From positions 2,054,808-2,118,807 of the forward strand of contig CM030939.1 of assembly GCA_018136815.1 (NCBI GenBank): DNA of 64,000 bases, read 5' to 3'. Position 1 is the stretch's first letter, and each line of letters begins with the position of its first letter. A program made the translations under genes and the position numbers. This document shows, in pieces, positions 1 through 8,664 of this stretch. The stretch is from Isochrysis galbana. Taxonomy: Eukaryota > Haptophyta > Isochrysidales > Isochrysidaceae. The notes below the pieces were generated by a model. It saw only the letters and a list, made by a program, of their open reading frames with translations, made no database searches and had not been told where the DNA came from.

Positions 1-345
1 TCGAGGGGACCAAGGACTAAAGGAACAAAGGAGATTGAAACACCGCCACACCACTCAAAGCTGCTGCTAGAGACAAGAAACCTGGCCACAACCCAGACAA
101 ACAAAAGCGAGGCCAGACAGGCACGTACGACACCAACGACAAATCCAAAAAGCCTGCCCGGACCCCACACTCTGAACCAGGCCTCAGGTAGTGCACCGAG
201 GCCGGACCCCGGAAACCGAAGAAAAAGGAAAGAAGGGGGGCAGGGGAAGAGGTGGAGGGAGGGAAGATAAGGGCGATGTAGTTAGCGAAGGGAAGTCCCG
301 CAATTAGTAGGTGTGTAGCCCAGAATCTTCAGAAGTTTTTTTTTC
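1..345 (-). repeat. Truncated copy of a dispersed repeat (partner at 58839-59095)
   Basis: Bases from about 80 to 345 read as the reverse complement of 58839-59095. Shared landmarks are TAGGTGTGTAGCCC, ATCTTCAGAAG, GGACCCCGGAAACCGAAG and CTGCCCGGACCCCACACTC. Part of the same sequence recurs at about 62961-63005. A shorter piece (TAGGTGTGTGGC...ATCTTCAGA) lies at 45299-45330. The left edge runs off the window. The partner lies inside an element bounded at 58384-59726, so this copy is probably the end of a similar mobile element. No coding potential is seen. Confidence 0.75.
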
Positions 346-754
346 TATGCCATGCGTGTGCTATGTGGCGCCTGGGGAGGCGAGCGGCGGAGGAGGCATG
401 TCGACGTCGTTGCTGCGCCCTGCGAGCGCTTTGGCTCCGGCGGCCTGGGGTGCCCCCCTCGTCGCGTCGTAGCTGCAGTGGGCTGGGAGAGGGGAGCGGT
501 CGGCGCTCGCTCCATGCTTCATCGCTCAAACTATAACAATAGTTTTTGAAAAGACAGGTCATGAACGCATCGCGAAGGTGCCAAAGAGTCATAGAAGTTC
601 TCTCCGGACGGACGCCTGACCACGTGGTCGGTAGAACCCGTTCTCCTCATTCCTATCTTAACCCCTCCCCTCCAACCCTGTCAACATGCGCCTCGTCATG
701 CGTTTGGTTGAAGTTTTGGTAGTGCCACAACAAGCCTGCAAACTTGTGTCCAAG
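346..754. other. Spacer with no recognised gene
   Basis: Short ORFs here are Arg/Ala-rich in every frame, as expected of GC-rich spacer. The left part adjoins the repeat. The right part is the presumed 3' flank of the minus-strand oxygenase gene whose stop is at 757-755. I see no convincing poly(A) signal. Confidence 0.5.
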
Positions 755-2218
755 TTAACGCGAGTCAGGGTTGTTGTGTGCGTAGTACGTCTGACTAGAA
801 TCGCGGAGCAGGTCGCCAAACAACGTTGGGACGGTGTGCAGCCGAGCGCGTAGTGGTGGGATGAGCTTGGACTCTGCCCTTCCCTTAAATATGGCTTCAT
901 ATGGCGTTTGGGGGGGCGGGTTGAGCTGAGCGTCCCACTGCGGCTCGATGAACAAAGCAAACGTTTCGCGGGAGATGAGCGGTGTTCCGATGGGTGAGAT
1001 GTACCCGCGCACCATGTGTGGTGTTGCGTGCACAACTCCTCCTGAGAGTATCTGGCAAAATATGGGCATCCGGGCATGGGCATGGTCAAAGGCTCATCAA
1101 CGTGAAGCGGAGGGGTGTTGTCATACTTGATATGCAGACAGAAGCAGGGCGCAGGCCCGGACGAAGCACGCACGTGGCATATTGCCGGCCACATGCAAAG
1201 AGGCATACCTGTGCCGCTTCGCCGATCTGAAATCCTAGCGCATCGGCAGGCGCCGAGATGTGAATCTGCTCGCCATCGCCCCCTTCCACATATAGCCCAG
1301 CACCTGGCGGGGCTGACACAGGAGCACCGTTCTCCTCATCGAGCCAGAGCGCAGGTACCAGTCCTGTGATGGTTGAATTGTCGTTGTGCCAGCCGCACCA
1401 CGAATCGGACTGCACATTGCCGCTCGAGTCAGCGGAAGCGGTATTGCCGACCTCATCCAAAGTTTGCTGTATTCCATAGTAGTGGAGGAGTCTTCCCACC
1501 GCGAGCCTTGAGCCCGGCTCAAACGAGGCATCATACAGCCGTGAGCCGTGCCCTGGCCGCTCGGCGGCGATGAGCGCGTCTAGACGTTGTATGATCGGCT
1601 TAGCCACATCGTACACCAGCCGGCCCATCCGCTTGAACGCCTGCTCGAGCTGCGGCACCTCAGACGGCCAACGGTTGCAGTTAGTGTACGGGTACGCCTT
1701 TCGCACCTGAGAGCATATTCGTTGGGAGAGAAATCGCGCATGCCGAAACGTAGACGCTAGCTCCACGAATGCGTGTTCGTTCATCCGCGTGCGTGTTCAC
1801 ACACAAGTCTGGATTGCGGGGCCACACGACTGTCTTGTGAGGGTGGTCTGCTCGCCTGCTCGTTTCCGCCTGACGGGTCATCAAACAGTGGGTTGGCGTA
1901 GAAGGAGCCCTTCGCGTTGTCGGGCGTACCGTTGAACTTCTCCCTGCCGCGCGATCAGCCAATGCAGTAGAACGCGCGCTCGTCTTCGTAGCGGGCGAGC
2001 GTCGCCGGAGGCAGCCTGGCCAGCTCTCTCGCGAGTGGGAGCAGCGCCTCTCTTGCCTCCGCTGCGCCCGGCACACCTCTCACGAACAGGATGCCCAGCC
2101 CGCCCGGTCCGTAGGCACGCAGAATCTGCTGGTCAATGTGAATATCCACGCTCTCCGAGGACCCACACAACGCTGCCCAGTCTATGCAGACCACAGCCGA
2201 AGACGAGGAGGAGGCCAT
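755..2218 (-). CDS. 2-oxoglutarate/Fe(II)-dependent oxygenase, three exons, in-frame TGA
   Basis: Exons on the minus strand are about 2218-1856, 1706-1209 and 1051-755, giving about 385 codons. Exon 2 holds the metal-binding HxD as WHNDNSTITGL. The exon 2/3 join (CAG|GTATGC ... TTTTGCCAG|ATACTC) gives GEAAQ-ILSGGVVHATPH, with the distal His and a following RETFALFIEP. The C-terminus, IPPLRARL...FGDLLRDSSQTYY, is like plant and algal members of the isopenicillin-N-synthase-like 2OG family. Substrate unknown. Exon 1 starts MASSSSSAVV and would use a GC donor (GAGCAG|GCGAGC). One oddity: a TGA at 1957-1955 sits where relatives have Trp (xGWSxGKE). The frame stays open after it with SRGREKF and GSFYANPLFDDP. 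This is a recent nonsense mutation, a sequence error, or readthrough. The family call is firm; whether the gene is functional is not. Confidence 0.82.
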
Positions 2219-2226
2219 CCCCTTGA

Positions 2227-2230
<4 letters not shown>

Positions 2231-2315
<85 letters not shown>

Positions 2316-2403
2316 CGCCCCCCCCCCCCCCCCCACTTTCTCCGCTGGTTGCCGTCCAGCGAGGAGGGAGAGAGAGAGAGGGGAAAGGGGGGGGGGGGGG
2401 GGG
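2231..2403. repeat. (CT)n microsatellite followed by poly-C and poly-G runs
   Basis: A nearly pure CT dinucleotide tract of about 80 bp (2231-2312) is followed by a C run (about 2317-2334) and then a G run (about 2387-2402). On the strand of the adjacent oxygenase gene the tract reads (GA)n, beginning 13 bp upstream of its ATG. It therefore lies in the presumed 5' leader or core promoter. Confidence 0.9.
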
Positions 2404-2760
2404 AGCGGGAAAGACGGTGGTACTGGGGCGTGCAAATTCAGCCGAATAGATTCATGTATTTGGCCTATTTCAAAAATATTCGAGGCATACAACCGAGGAC
2501 GCGCTGCAGATACAGCGCACTACACACGTATATTTGGCCAAAAATAAATACTGTGAATACGTATTTCCCATCGAGGCTCTAGAGCTCTAGAAGCTGGAGC
2601 TTCGCCACGGGCACAGCGCTCCGCAGCGCGCCCGCGCCGGCGCCGATGATGACTTGAGGGGCCGCCACGGTGACTGTGGCGCCACCCAAAGGAGCCAAGC
2701 GAGCCTACACCAAGGCTGCCCACGATGATGTAGCGGAGGAGTAGCTTGCGGTCCTCGAAG

Positions 2761-2960
2761 TAGGGCGGGTCAAACAGTGTTTTGTTCTTGGGGGTGAAAC
2801 AATGACCATCTCAGAATTGAGGAAATTTGAGGATTTTCTTCCGGTAGAAAGTTTCCAATACACCCAACCAGCACCAGCACATATCCGGGGCCCATTAGGA
2901 CCCGGACCCCCCCCCCCCTCCCCTGGTCCCCTGGCCCCCACAATAAAAAAAATTTCCAAC
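2761..2960 (+). mobile_element. Half of a short inverted-repeat element
   Basis: It starts with TAGGGCGGGTCAAACAG, a one-base variant of the shared terminal motif. It continues with ATGACCATCTCAGAATTG and AGGAAATTTGAGGA, which are the reverse complement of the right end of the element at 7405-8358 (8352 down to about 8200). Similarity runs through CCCGGACC, a C-run and CCCCCACAATAAA. The opposite end is not present nearby, so this is a truncated copy. Confidence 0.75.
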
Positions 2961-4850
2961 TGGGAAGATGCGCACCTGCACTGAGCCGCTGGCCGATGCC
3001 GCACGCCGACGCAGGTGAAGACGCAGGTGAAGATGTCCCTGCAGGCCCTGCAGAGACCCCGGCAGAGCCCGGGGGCGGGCGGGCGGGTCATCTGAGCGCC
3101 CCGGCTTGCATTAATGGTCATGTCTGGGGCCTAGGCTCCTTCAGACGGCGAAGGGGTAGCGTTGCGCACTCCCGGGGTTGCTGGAGTGCTGCAGCGACAA
3201 ACTGCGAGGATGCTGCTGACAGGGGTTGTGCGAGAACGTTCACGCACCCATTTGGTCCACTTACAGCTGCTGAGACTAGGTGTTCACATGATTTTCTGAG
3301 GAGGGGTGTTCACGAACTGTTCATATCCGGAAGTTGGTGTTCACATGTGTTCAAGTGTTCATATGGTGTGGTTTCCTACCGATATGCAAAAAAAAAGAAG
3401 TTGAGGCCCAGGACGCACACAAGGTGCGCCCCGGAGTTCGAACTCCTCAACTTGCAGCCCACGACGGGACTGCTGCGCACTAAGCTAGGCTTAGCTCGCC
3501 GATGCTCACATTCATTGCTCAGAAGTAATACAGATACAGAATATCTTTGCATGTCTGCATGCTGTGTGTATTTGTAGCCATTCTCTATCTAGCGCAAACG
3601 CATGCGTTCGCGGAGCAAGTCGCGACGGTATACCGTATTGTGAGTAAAATCAACTTTTTATGAGGGTCCTTTCCCCTAGCCGCGGCCCCCCTCTCTCCGA
3701 AAAGCAGAAGGCGGGGGGCCGGGGGGGGGGGGGGCGAGGAACGTGGGTGGGGGAGCGGCGAGCGAGCGATGGACCCCTCCTCCGACGAGTACACCTGGGA
3801 CTTTTGCGGGGGGGAGGACGGCAGCAGATTGGCCGCGCATGGGATGGGTATTGCTTTAGGCGCTCAGCCGCACTTACCCGTTTTGCCTGCCGTTTGCGGT
3901 CATCCCTTCGACGTCGCTTCCCTGAGATGGGGAGGGGGTTCTGCTGGAGCTTGCGCTGACGCTCATGCGCCGCAAGGGCAGGCCCCTCGTGCTCAACCTC
4001 CGCGTCGATCTCGATGACTCGATGCAGTCCTCCTCCTCCTTAGAGGTGAGGGAGCCTGGGTGAAAAAAAAAACATCGCTGCATCATGGGGTCAGAATATT
4101 TTTTTCGCGGGACATGGGGAAGTTTTCCCCTACCTCTCCCCCGCGCAATCCGAAGTGGGAGCGGAGCGATGGCGACCGACCCGCTGGGACAGGCCGACCT
4201 TCGCCGCGCTCCAGCGAGAGTGCGTCGGAGGTCAGCCCACCATTTTTGCTGGGGCTCGGACAAGATGGCCACGGGTGACCCGTCGGCGGTCTCACCGGTG
4301 TTTCGCGCCACCGCATTCGACCGTTTTTTCTTTTACCTGCCCACGCAGCATGGCTGCCAGCCCCACCACAGCACCCAACATGCCCCTGGCTGAGGGGACA
4401 GAGAATGACCTGCCTACACGGGCCTACACGCACAGCACACAACTATCAGTAAACTGATAGGGTCATGGAGCGCGCGCCGCCTCCCGCCCTCGCTGCCGCC
4501 GCCCTCGCCGCCATGGACGAAGCGTTCATGGACACGCCACTGTCGCCGAAGCGACCACGCCAAGACGACCCGCCCGACCAGGTGGGCACAGGAGCCAGCG
4601 GGCCGCGCCCGCTCACCCCCGAGAACGGAGAAGCTTCACGCCTACGCAGATGGCAGACACCACCGAGCGTGCATGACCGCCAAAGCGTTGGGATGGCAGA
4701 TGGTGCACGCACCAGCGAACGCCACCGACCCGGCGAGTGGGGTAGGCATTGCGATACGCGACTCCTCGACTCCTCCCCAAGAGTGAAACTGTTACCTAGT
4801 CACCTGAGCCGCTAGGAGCCAATTATCGTAAGAGGAAGTCCATTTGTCGT
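2961..4850. other. Spacer of repeats and short ORFs without a recognised gene
   Basis: This stretch contains a tRNA-like segment (about 3410-3510), a G-rich tract near 3718-3736 and several short plus-strand ORFs. One starts at 3769 (MDPSSDEYTWDFCGGEDG) and one at 4465 (MERAPPPALAAAALAAMDEA). The second resembles the start of another short ORF at 6600 (MERTPPPPP), with the shared lead-in ATAGGGTCATGGAGCGC. These look like repeated leader segments of decayed elements. None has a domain I recognise. Confidence 0.4.
4440..4490 (+). repeat. Short direct repeat, partner at 6577-6625
   Basis: AACTATC...ATAGGGTCATGGAGCGC followed by CGCCGCC occurs here and again at 6577-6625. In both places an ORF starting Met-Glu-Arg and rich in Pro and Ala begins inside it. 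This suggests two degraded copies of the 5' end of one mobile or repeated gene. Confidence 0.55.
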
Positions 4851-4865
4851 ATTTATATTTCCAGC

Positions 4866-4998
4866 AAAGACACAGGTGACTGATATCAGCTGATATGCTG
4901 ATATTCTGCTGTTTGAGTTGATGTCAGCTGATGGACCTCATCAGCTGACATCAGCTACTGATGTCAGATGTCAGTGTTAGCTCGAAGTTGGTGTCAGC
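4866..4998. repeat. Cluster of TCAGCTGA-type palindromes
   Basis: TGATATCAGCTGATAT, TGATGTCAGCTGATG, CATCAGCTGACATCAGC and GGTGTCAGCTGAC are packed within about 130 bp, which could fold into hairpins. No ORF. It may be an inverted-repeat element end or binding-site cluster; I cannot decide. Confidence 0.6.
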
Positions 4999-5029
4999 TG
5001 ACGAACTGATTCACCATCACTGGGCTGCG

Positions 5030-5200
5030 CGGCCTCCTGCGCGCGCGCCGCGCCTCCTACGCGCGCCGCGTAACCCCCCCCCCCCCGGTATTTGGACTGT
5101 ATTTGTATCTAACACTGTATCTGGCCGTATCTGGGAGTTGACCCAGATACAGCCGTATCTACCGTATCTGGGGGGCCGATGGCCCGTATCTCCCATGTAG
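5030..5200 (+). repeat. GTATCTG-rich repeat, inverted partner at 15029-15200
   Basis: CGGTATTTGGACTGTATTTG, CTGGCCGTATCTGGGAGTTG and ACCCAGATACAGCCGTATC appear here. The same string appears reverse-complemented at 15029-15200 with few differences. The heptamer-like unit GTATCTG or its complement recurs about seven times, and GTATCTGGG AGTTGA CCCAGATAC is a local palindrome. Confidence 0.8.
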
Positions 5201-5588
5201 GGATCCACGATCCACGATCCACGCCCGGCGATGGAAGTGGAAGAGGAGCCCGGAACCCCCAATATTCATTATTTTCAACCCCCACCCCCACAGCCATGTC
5301 CCAGCTTAGACGCTGTTGAGCGCGCCCGCGCGCCCGCGAGGTGCATCACGATGTGCACCGCCACGCGCGGCGCCGGGGGAACGGGGCCAGTGACGAATGA
5401 CGAAACATTCCTCCCTGGGGCGGCGCGCGCGGGACGTTTGATGGGACACGGACTCAAATATAAAATTTACATAGGAGTACTCTAGATAATGGACATTCGA
5501 TGGCTCGAATGAGTCTGTCCTCCTGAAATCCACGTCCGGAACTGGCGCCGGCCGACGCGCGGGTCACGAGGCCCGCTCCGCCGCCACC

Positions 5589-6389
5589 ATGCTGGCCGCC
5601 CTCCTGCTGGCGGCGGGCGCGAGCCGGCCGTGGAACTATGCGGCTATCTCCGAGTATGTGCGCGCACGCGCCGGAGGGCGCGACGGGCGAAGTGCATATT
5701 GGGTTGGTGGGGGCACTCTCAAGCGATCTAGTGGGCACCGCATCGCCGACATCGACTGCCTCGAGAGGGCTTCGCGGCACGACGTGGCTGAGAGGGCGCT
5801 GAGCAACTCCTTCAAGGTCGAGAGGATTCTCATCTATCGTAACTTGTCGGAGAACAGAACGCTGCTTGAGCTGCCCGCTGGTAGACGCAGAAGGCGGCGC
5901 TTGGCTCCACACCTCGAGTACATCCACCACGTTGGCGTGACACTGGGGGAGTCTGGAGAGCCCGAGGCGGTGGCCCTGCGACCTGACGGGGTCCTAGTGG
6001 CCCGGGCACGCACTCTTCATTCTTCAGTAAGTCGTAGCCTCTTCTCTCGCGATTTCGCTCTTCAGCTGCAGTTGAATCGCTCCAAGCCGATAGGAGCCCT
6101 CTCTAGCTTCGTCTCGGTCGCTGGCATCGGGGGAAATGGCCTGCCTGGAACAGTCGAGGAGTATGACCTTCACTTCCCTTTCATCCCCGGTGCTCTCGCC
6201 GAGCTGCGATACCGTCGCACTGGCCCGTGCCCGTCGTGGTGTGGTGGTGGGGTGTGCACCATGGACTTGTGCTTGCGTCGACATCGCCGTCCCATCTTTG
6301 AGCGCTTGCTGAATGGCTTCCAGGCTGAGCTCCACGCTGCCGCTATGGAAGGCGACAGCACGGCCAATGCGAAAAGCGAAGGGCAGTGA
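5589..6389 (+). CDS. Conserved-looking protein of unknown function
   Basis: A single open frame of 266 codons starts in the strong context GCCACCATGC. The N-terminus MLAALLLAAGAS is a short hydrophobic stretch that could be a weak signal or start of a targeting peptide. The middle has ordered-looking segments (YWVGGGTLKRSSGHRIADID, VERILIYRN, LEYIHHVGVTLGESGEPEAV). Near the C-terminus is RRTGPCPSWCGGGVCTMDLC, four cysteines that could bind a metal or form disulfides. I do not recognise the family and assign no role. Codon use is biased to G/C at third positions, which supports real coding. An intron around codons 135-150 is possible, where the reading becomes Ser/Arg-rich. Confidence 0.65.
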   Translation: MLAALLLAAGASRPWNYAAISEYVRARAGGRDGRSAYWVGGGTLKRSSGHRIADIDCLERASRHDVAERALSNSFKVERILIYRNLSENRTLLELPAGRRRRRRLAPHLEYIHHVGVTLGESGEPEAVALRPDGVLVARARTLHSSVSRSLFSRDFALQLQLNRSKPIGALSSFVSVAGIGGNGLPGTVEEYDLHFPFIPGALAELRYRRTGPCPSWCGGGVCTMDLCLRRHRRPIFERLLNGFQAELHAAAMEGDSTANAKSEGQ

Positions 6390-7404
6390 CACTACTCTTT
6401 AGCACTCTTCGTTCGCGCGGTATGATGAAGTTTGCGTCTAACGCTGCTTTGTGCCCTACTCTCATTTTTGTATGATTGTTCGTGACGTCTTCCTATTAGA
6501 GTGCTGTAGGTTAGCGGGTTGAGTGAGCCACCTTGGACACAAAAGTGCCCGACTCGCCTCTAGTTACATGCGCTGAACTATCGTTATAACAATAGGGTCA
6601 TGGAGCGCACGCCGCCCCCCCCTCCTCTCCCCGCCCAACCCGCCGCGGTGGGCGACCAAGACATGACGACATGACCGACGCCACGCAACCGCGCGCACCG
6701 CCCTCCAGCAGAGACCACGCCTACCCAGGTACACACGGGTCAATCATCATGATTCCCGACCATTGTATCTTTGGTTCATCAGGAAGATCTTTTGCGAGCA
6801 GCAGCGAAGAACGAATAAAGAATTGAGGAAATGATTTGGAAATGTGAAAAACTGAGGGGCAACCAAAATGGAAATGGATGCTTCCTTTTATTAAGAATGT
6901 TCGATGTTTACTTGAAAGTAGAAGATGCAGAGGCAAAAGAAAATACCTAAAGATTCAGGCTACTACTGCTAGCTATAAAGGTCCACTTACTCACGGTACC
7001 GAGTACCGACTCACGCCATCGTCTATCTATCGCCTATCGGTCAGCCGGTTCCGTCCTACATTGTAGGACCGCGTCCTACGATTTCCATGCATTCGTAGGA
7101 CTCTGGCCTTTGTTTGTGCTTTGTGCCTCAAGGATAGCTTAGGTTGAAGAATCTGGGCTTCCCACCAACTAAACCAATTCATCTTTCCTTCCCATACATG
7201 CTTAGCTCTCCCCATGGCCACAAGTTGTCCACAAGCTTGTAGAGTGTAGAGGCTTGTCAAGCGGGTCGGTCACCATCGCTCTGCCTCGGATTCAGATTCG
7301 AGCTGGGAGAGAGACGAGGGGAAATCTTCCCCCGGCCCCACGATAAAAAAATGTGGGCCTCCGGATCAACAAGATTGAAGTTTTTTCAACCCACTGTCCC
7401 CCAC
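6390..7404. other. Gene-free spacer
   Basis: It contains the short repeat copy at 6577-6625 and an AT-richer block around 6760-7130. Open frames here are short with no recognisable domain. CCTACATTGTAGGACCGCGTCCTACG near 7054-7080 is a small self-complementary motif. I see no gene. Confidence 0.5.
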
Positions 7405-8358
7405 CTCCACTAGGGCGGTCAAACAGGGGCTTTTTAACTATTAGTAAGGGTTGGGCTGCATTTTTTGACCGTGGCGCGAGGCCCAATAATAAACCTTCAG
7501 GGGGGGCCACCTGCCGCCACGAAAATCTTAGCCAGGAAATGGTGCGATTCTCCCCCCCCCCCCCTCCGTCACGCGCGCTCACGCTCTACCCGTAAAGAAT
7601 TGGCGCTCGCGCCCGCGGGGGGATCGGTTCCTTTATATCAAAGCTACATTCGGCATTTGATTCCCGCCCGATGCAGCGCCGTGTCGGGCTGCCGACAGTC
7701 CGACCACCCCCTGACCCTCTGGCATCATGGCCCGCGCAGCCCACCCAGCTCCTCAGAGCGCGCGCACGCGGCTACCCTGGTTGCCGCAGACCCCGCCCTG
7801 ACCATCCCGACCCGCCCCTCGCCCCTCGCAGGATTTGCCCTCACTCGAACTCGGCATCGAGAACCGTCCCCCATCCGGATGGATCGTCGAAAACGGCCAC
7901 GCAGCGCGCCCGGCATCGGTTCGAAGTTGGGCTCTCCGGGCCTCCCTCGGTCGGCGACGGCTCAACGTTCAATGGGCTCGGCGGGTGGGTGATTTCGACG
8001 AGGGTTCGGCGCGCGGCCTGTCCGATTGGCGTGACCATCCGGATGGGATATGCGTATTTGGTATCTGGTGGGGTTCCCCATCCGGATGGATCGTCGAAAA
8101 CGGCCACGCAGCGCGCCCGGCATCGGTTCGAAGTTGGGCTTTTTAAGCTTTTGCGATTTTAGCGTCTTTTGTCAGTTTTTGATTACGTTTTGTTGTGGGG
8201 GCCCAAGGGGGGGGTCCGGGTCCTAATGGGCCCCGGATATGTGCTAGTTGGGTGTATTGGGAACTTTCTCCCGAAAAAAATCCTCAAATTTCCTCAATTC
8301 TGAGATGGTCATTTTTTCATCCCTTATTAAAAAACACTGTTTGACCGCCCTAGTGGAG
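7405..8358. mobile_element. 954-bp element with perfect terminal inverted repeats
   Basis: Left and right ends are perfect inverted copies of about 22 bp containing CTAGGGCGGTCAAACAG. The left half (7411-7866) is about 90% like 41820-42271. The right half (8200-8352) matches 2761-2912 in reverse. Inside are two perfect 65-bp direct repeats (7869-7933 and 8076-8140). No transposase frame is visible, so this is a non-autonomous element. A splice-acceptor-like CCCCTCGCAG|GATTTGCCC is kept in both this copy and the one at 41820. No clear target-site duplication is seen. Confidence 0.75.
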
Positions 8359-8593
8359 CCTCCACCTCTACCTTCCCGCCTTCCCGCCCCGCGGCTCTCC
8401 CCCTCCCGCATCCACACACGCACTTCTTTCCCCGCAGAACGTACGGCAGTTGTTTCTTATGCAGCCCTTCTCTCCCCGCTCTCCACGAAAAAGTGCAAAA
8501 CGAAGCAGCCATTTGCATGATGCGCTCCCGGCAGTAAACGGGAAAGTTAAACCCGGCAGAGGGAACGCGTTGCATCTCGCTACAGTCTACTAC

Positions 8594-8600
8594 TATAAAA
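8594..8600 (+). promoter_or_regulatory. Candidate TATA box
   Basis: TATAAAA lies 65 bp upstream of the cyclophilin-ankyrin ATG at 8665, a spacing compatible with a start site around 8625. Confidence 0.45.
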
Positions 8601-8664
8601 CCCTGTTCGGTTCCCTTCACGGGCGGGCGTGCGCCGTGCGCCTCGTCGCTGTCGGCGCGGCGCG

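Noticed and set aside
3410..3510. Functional tRNA gene
   Set aside because: A/B-box-like strings exist, but the acceptor stem does not pair and the T-arm stem is irregular. Kept only as a possible SINE.
8629..8664. Longer N-terminus of the cyclophilin-ankyrin gene from GTG
   Set aside because: Arg-rich leader without ATG. The ATG at 8665 follows a TATA box at a sensible distance.
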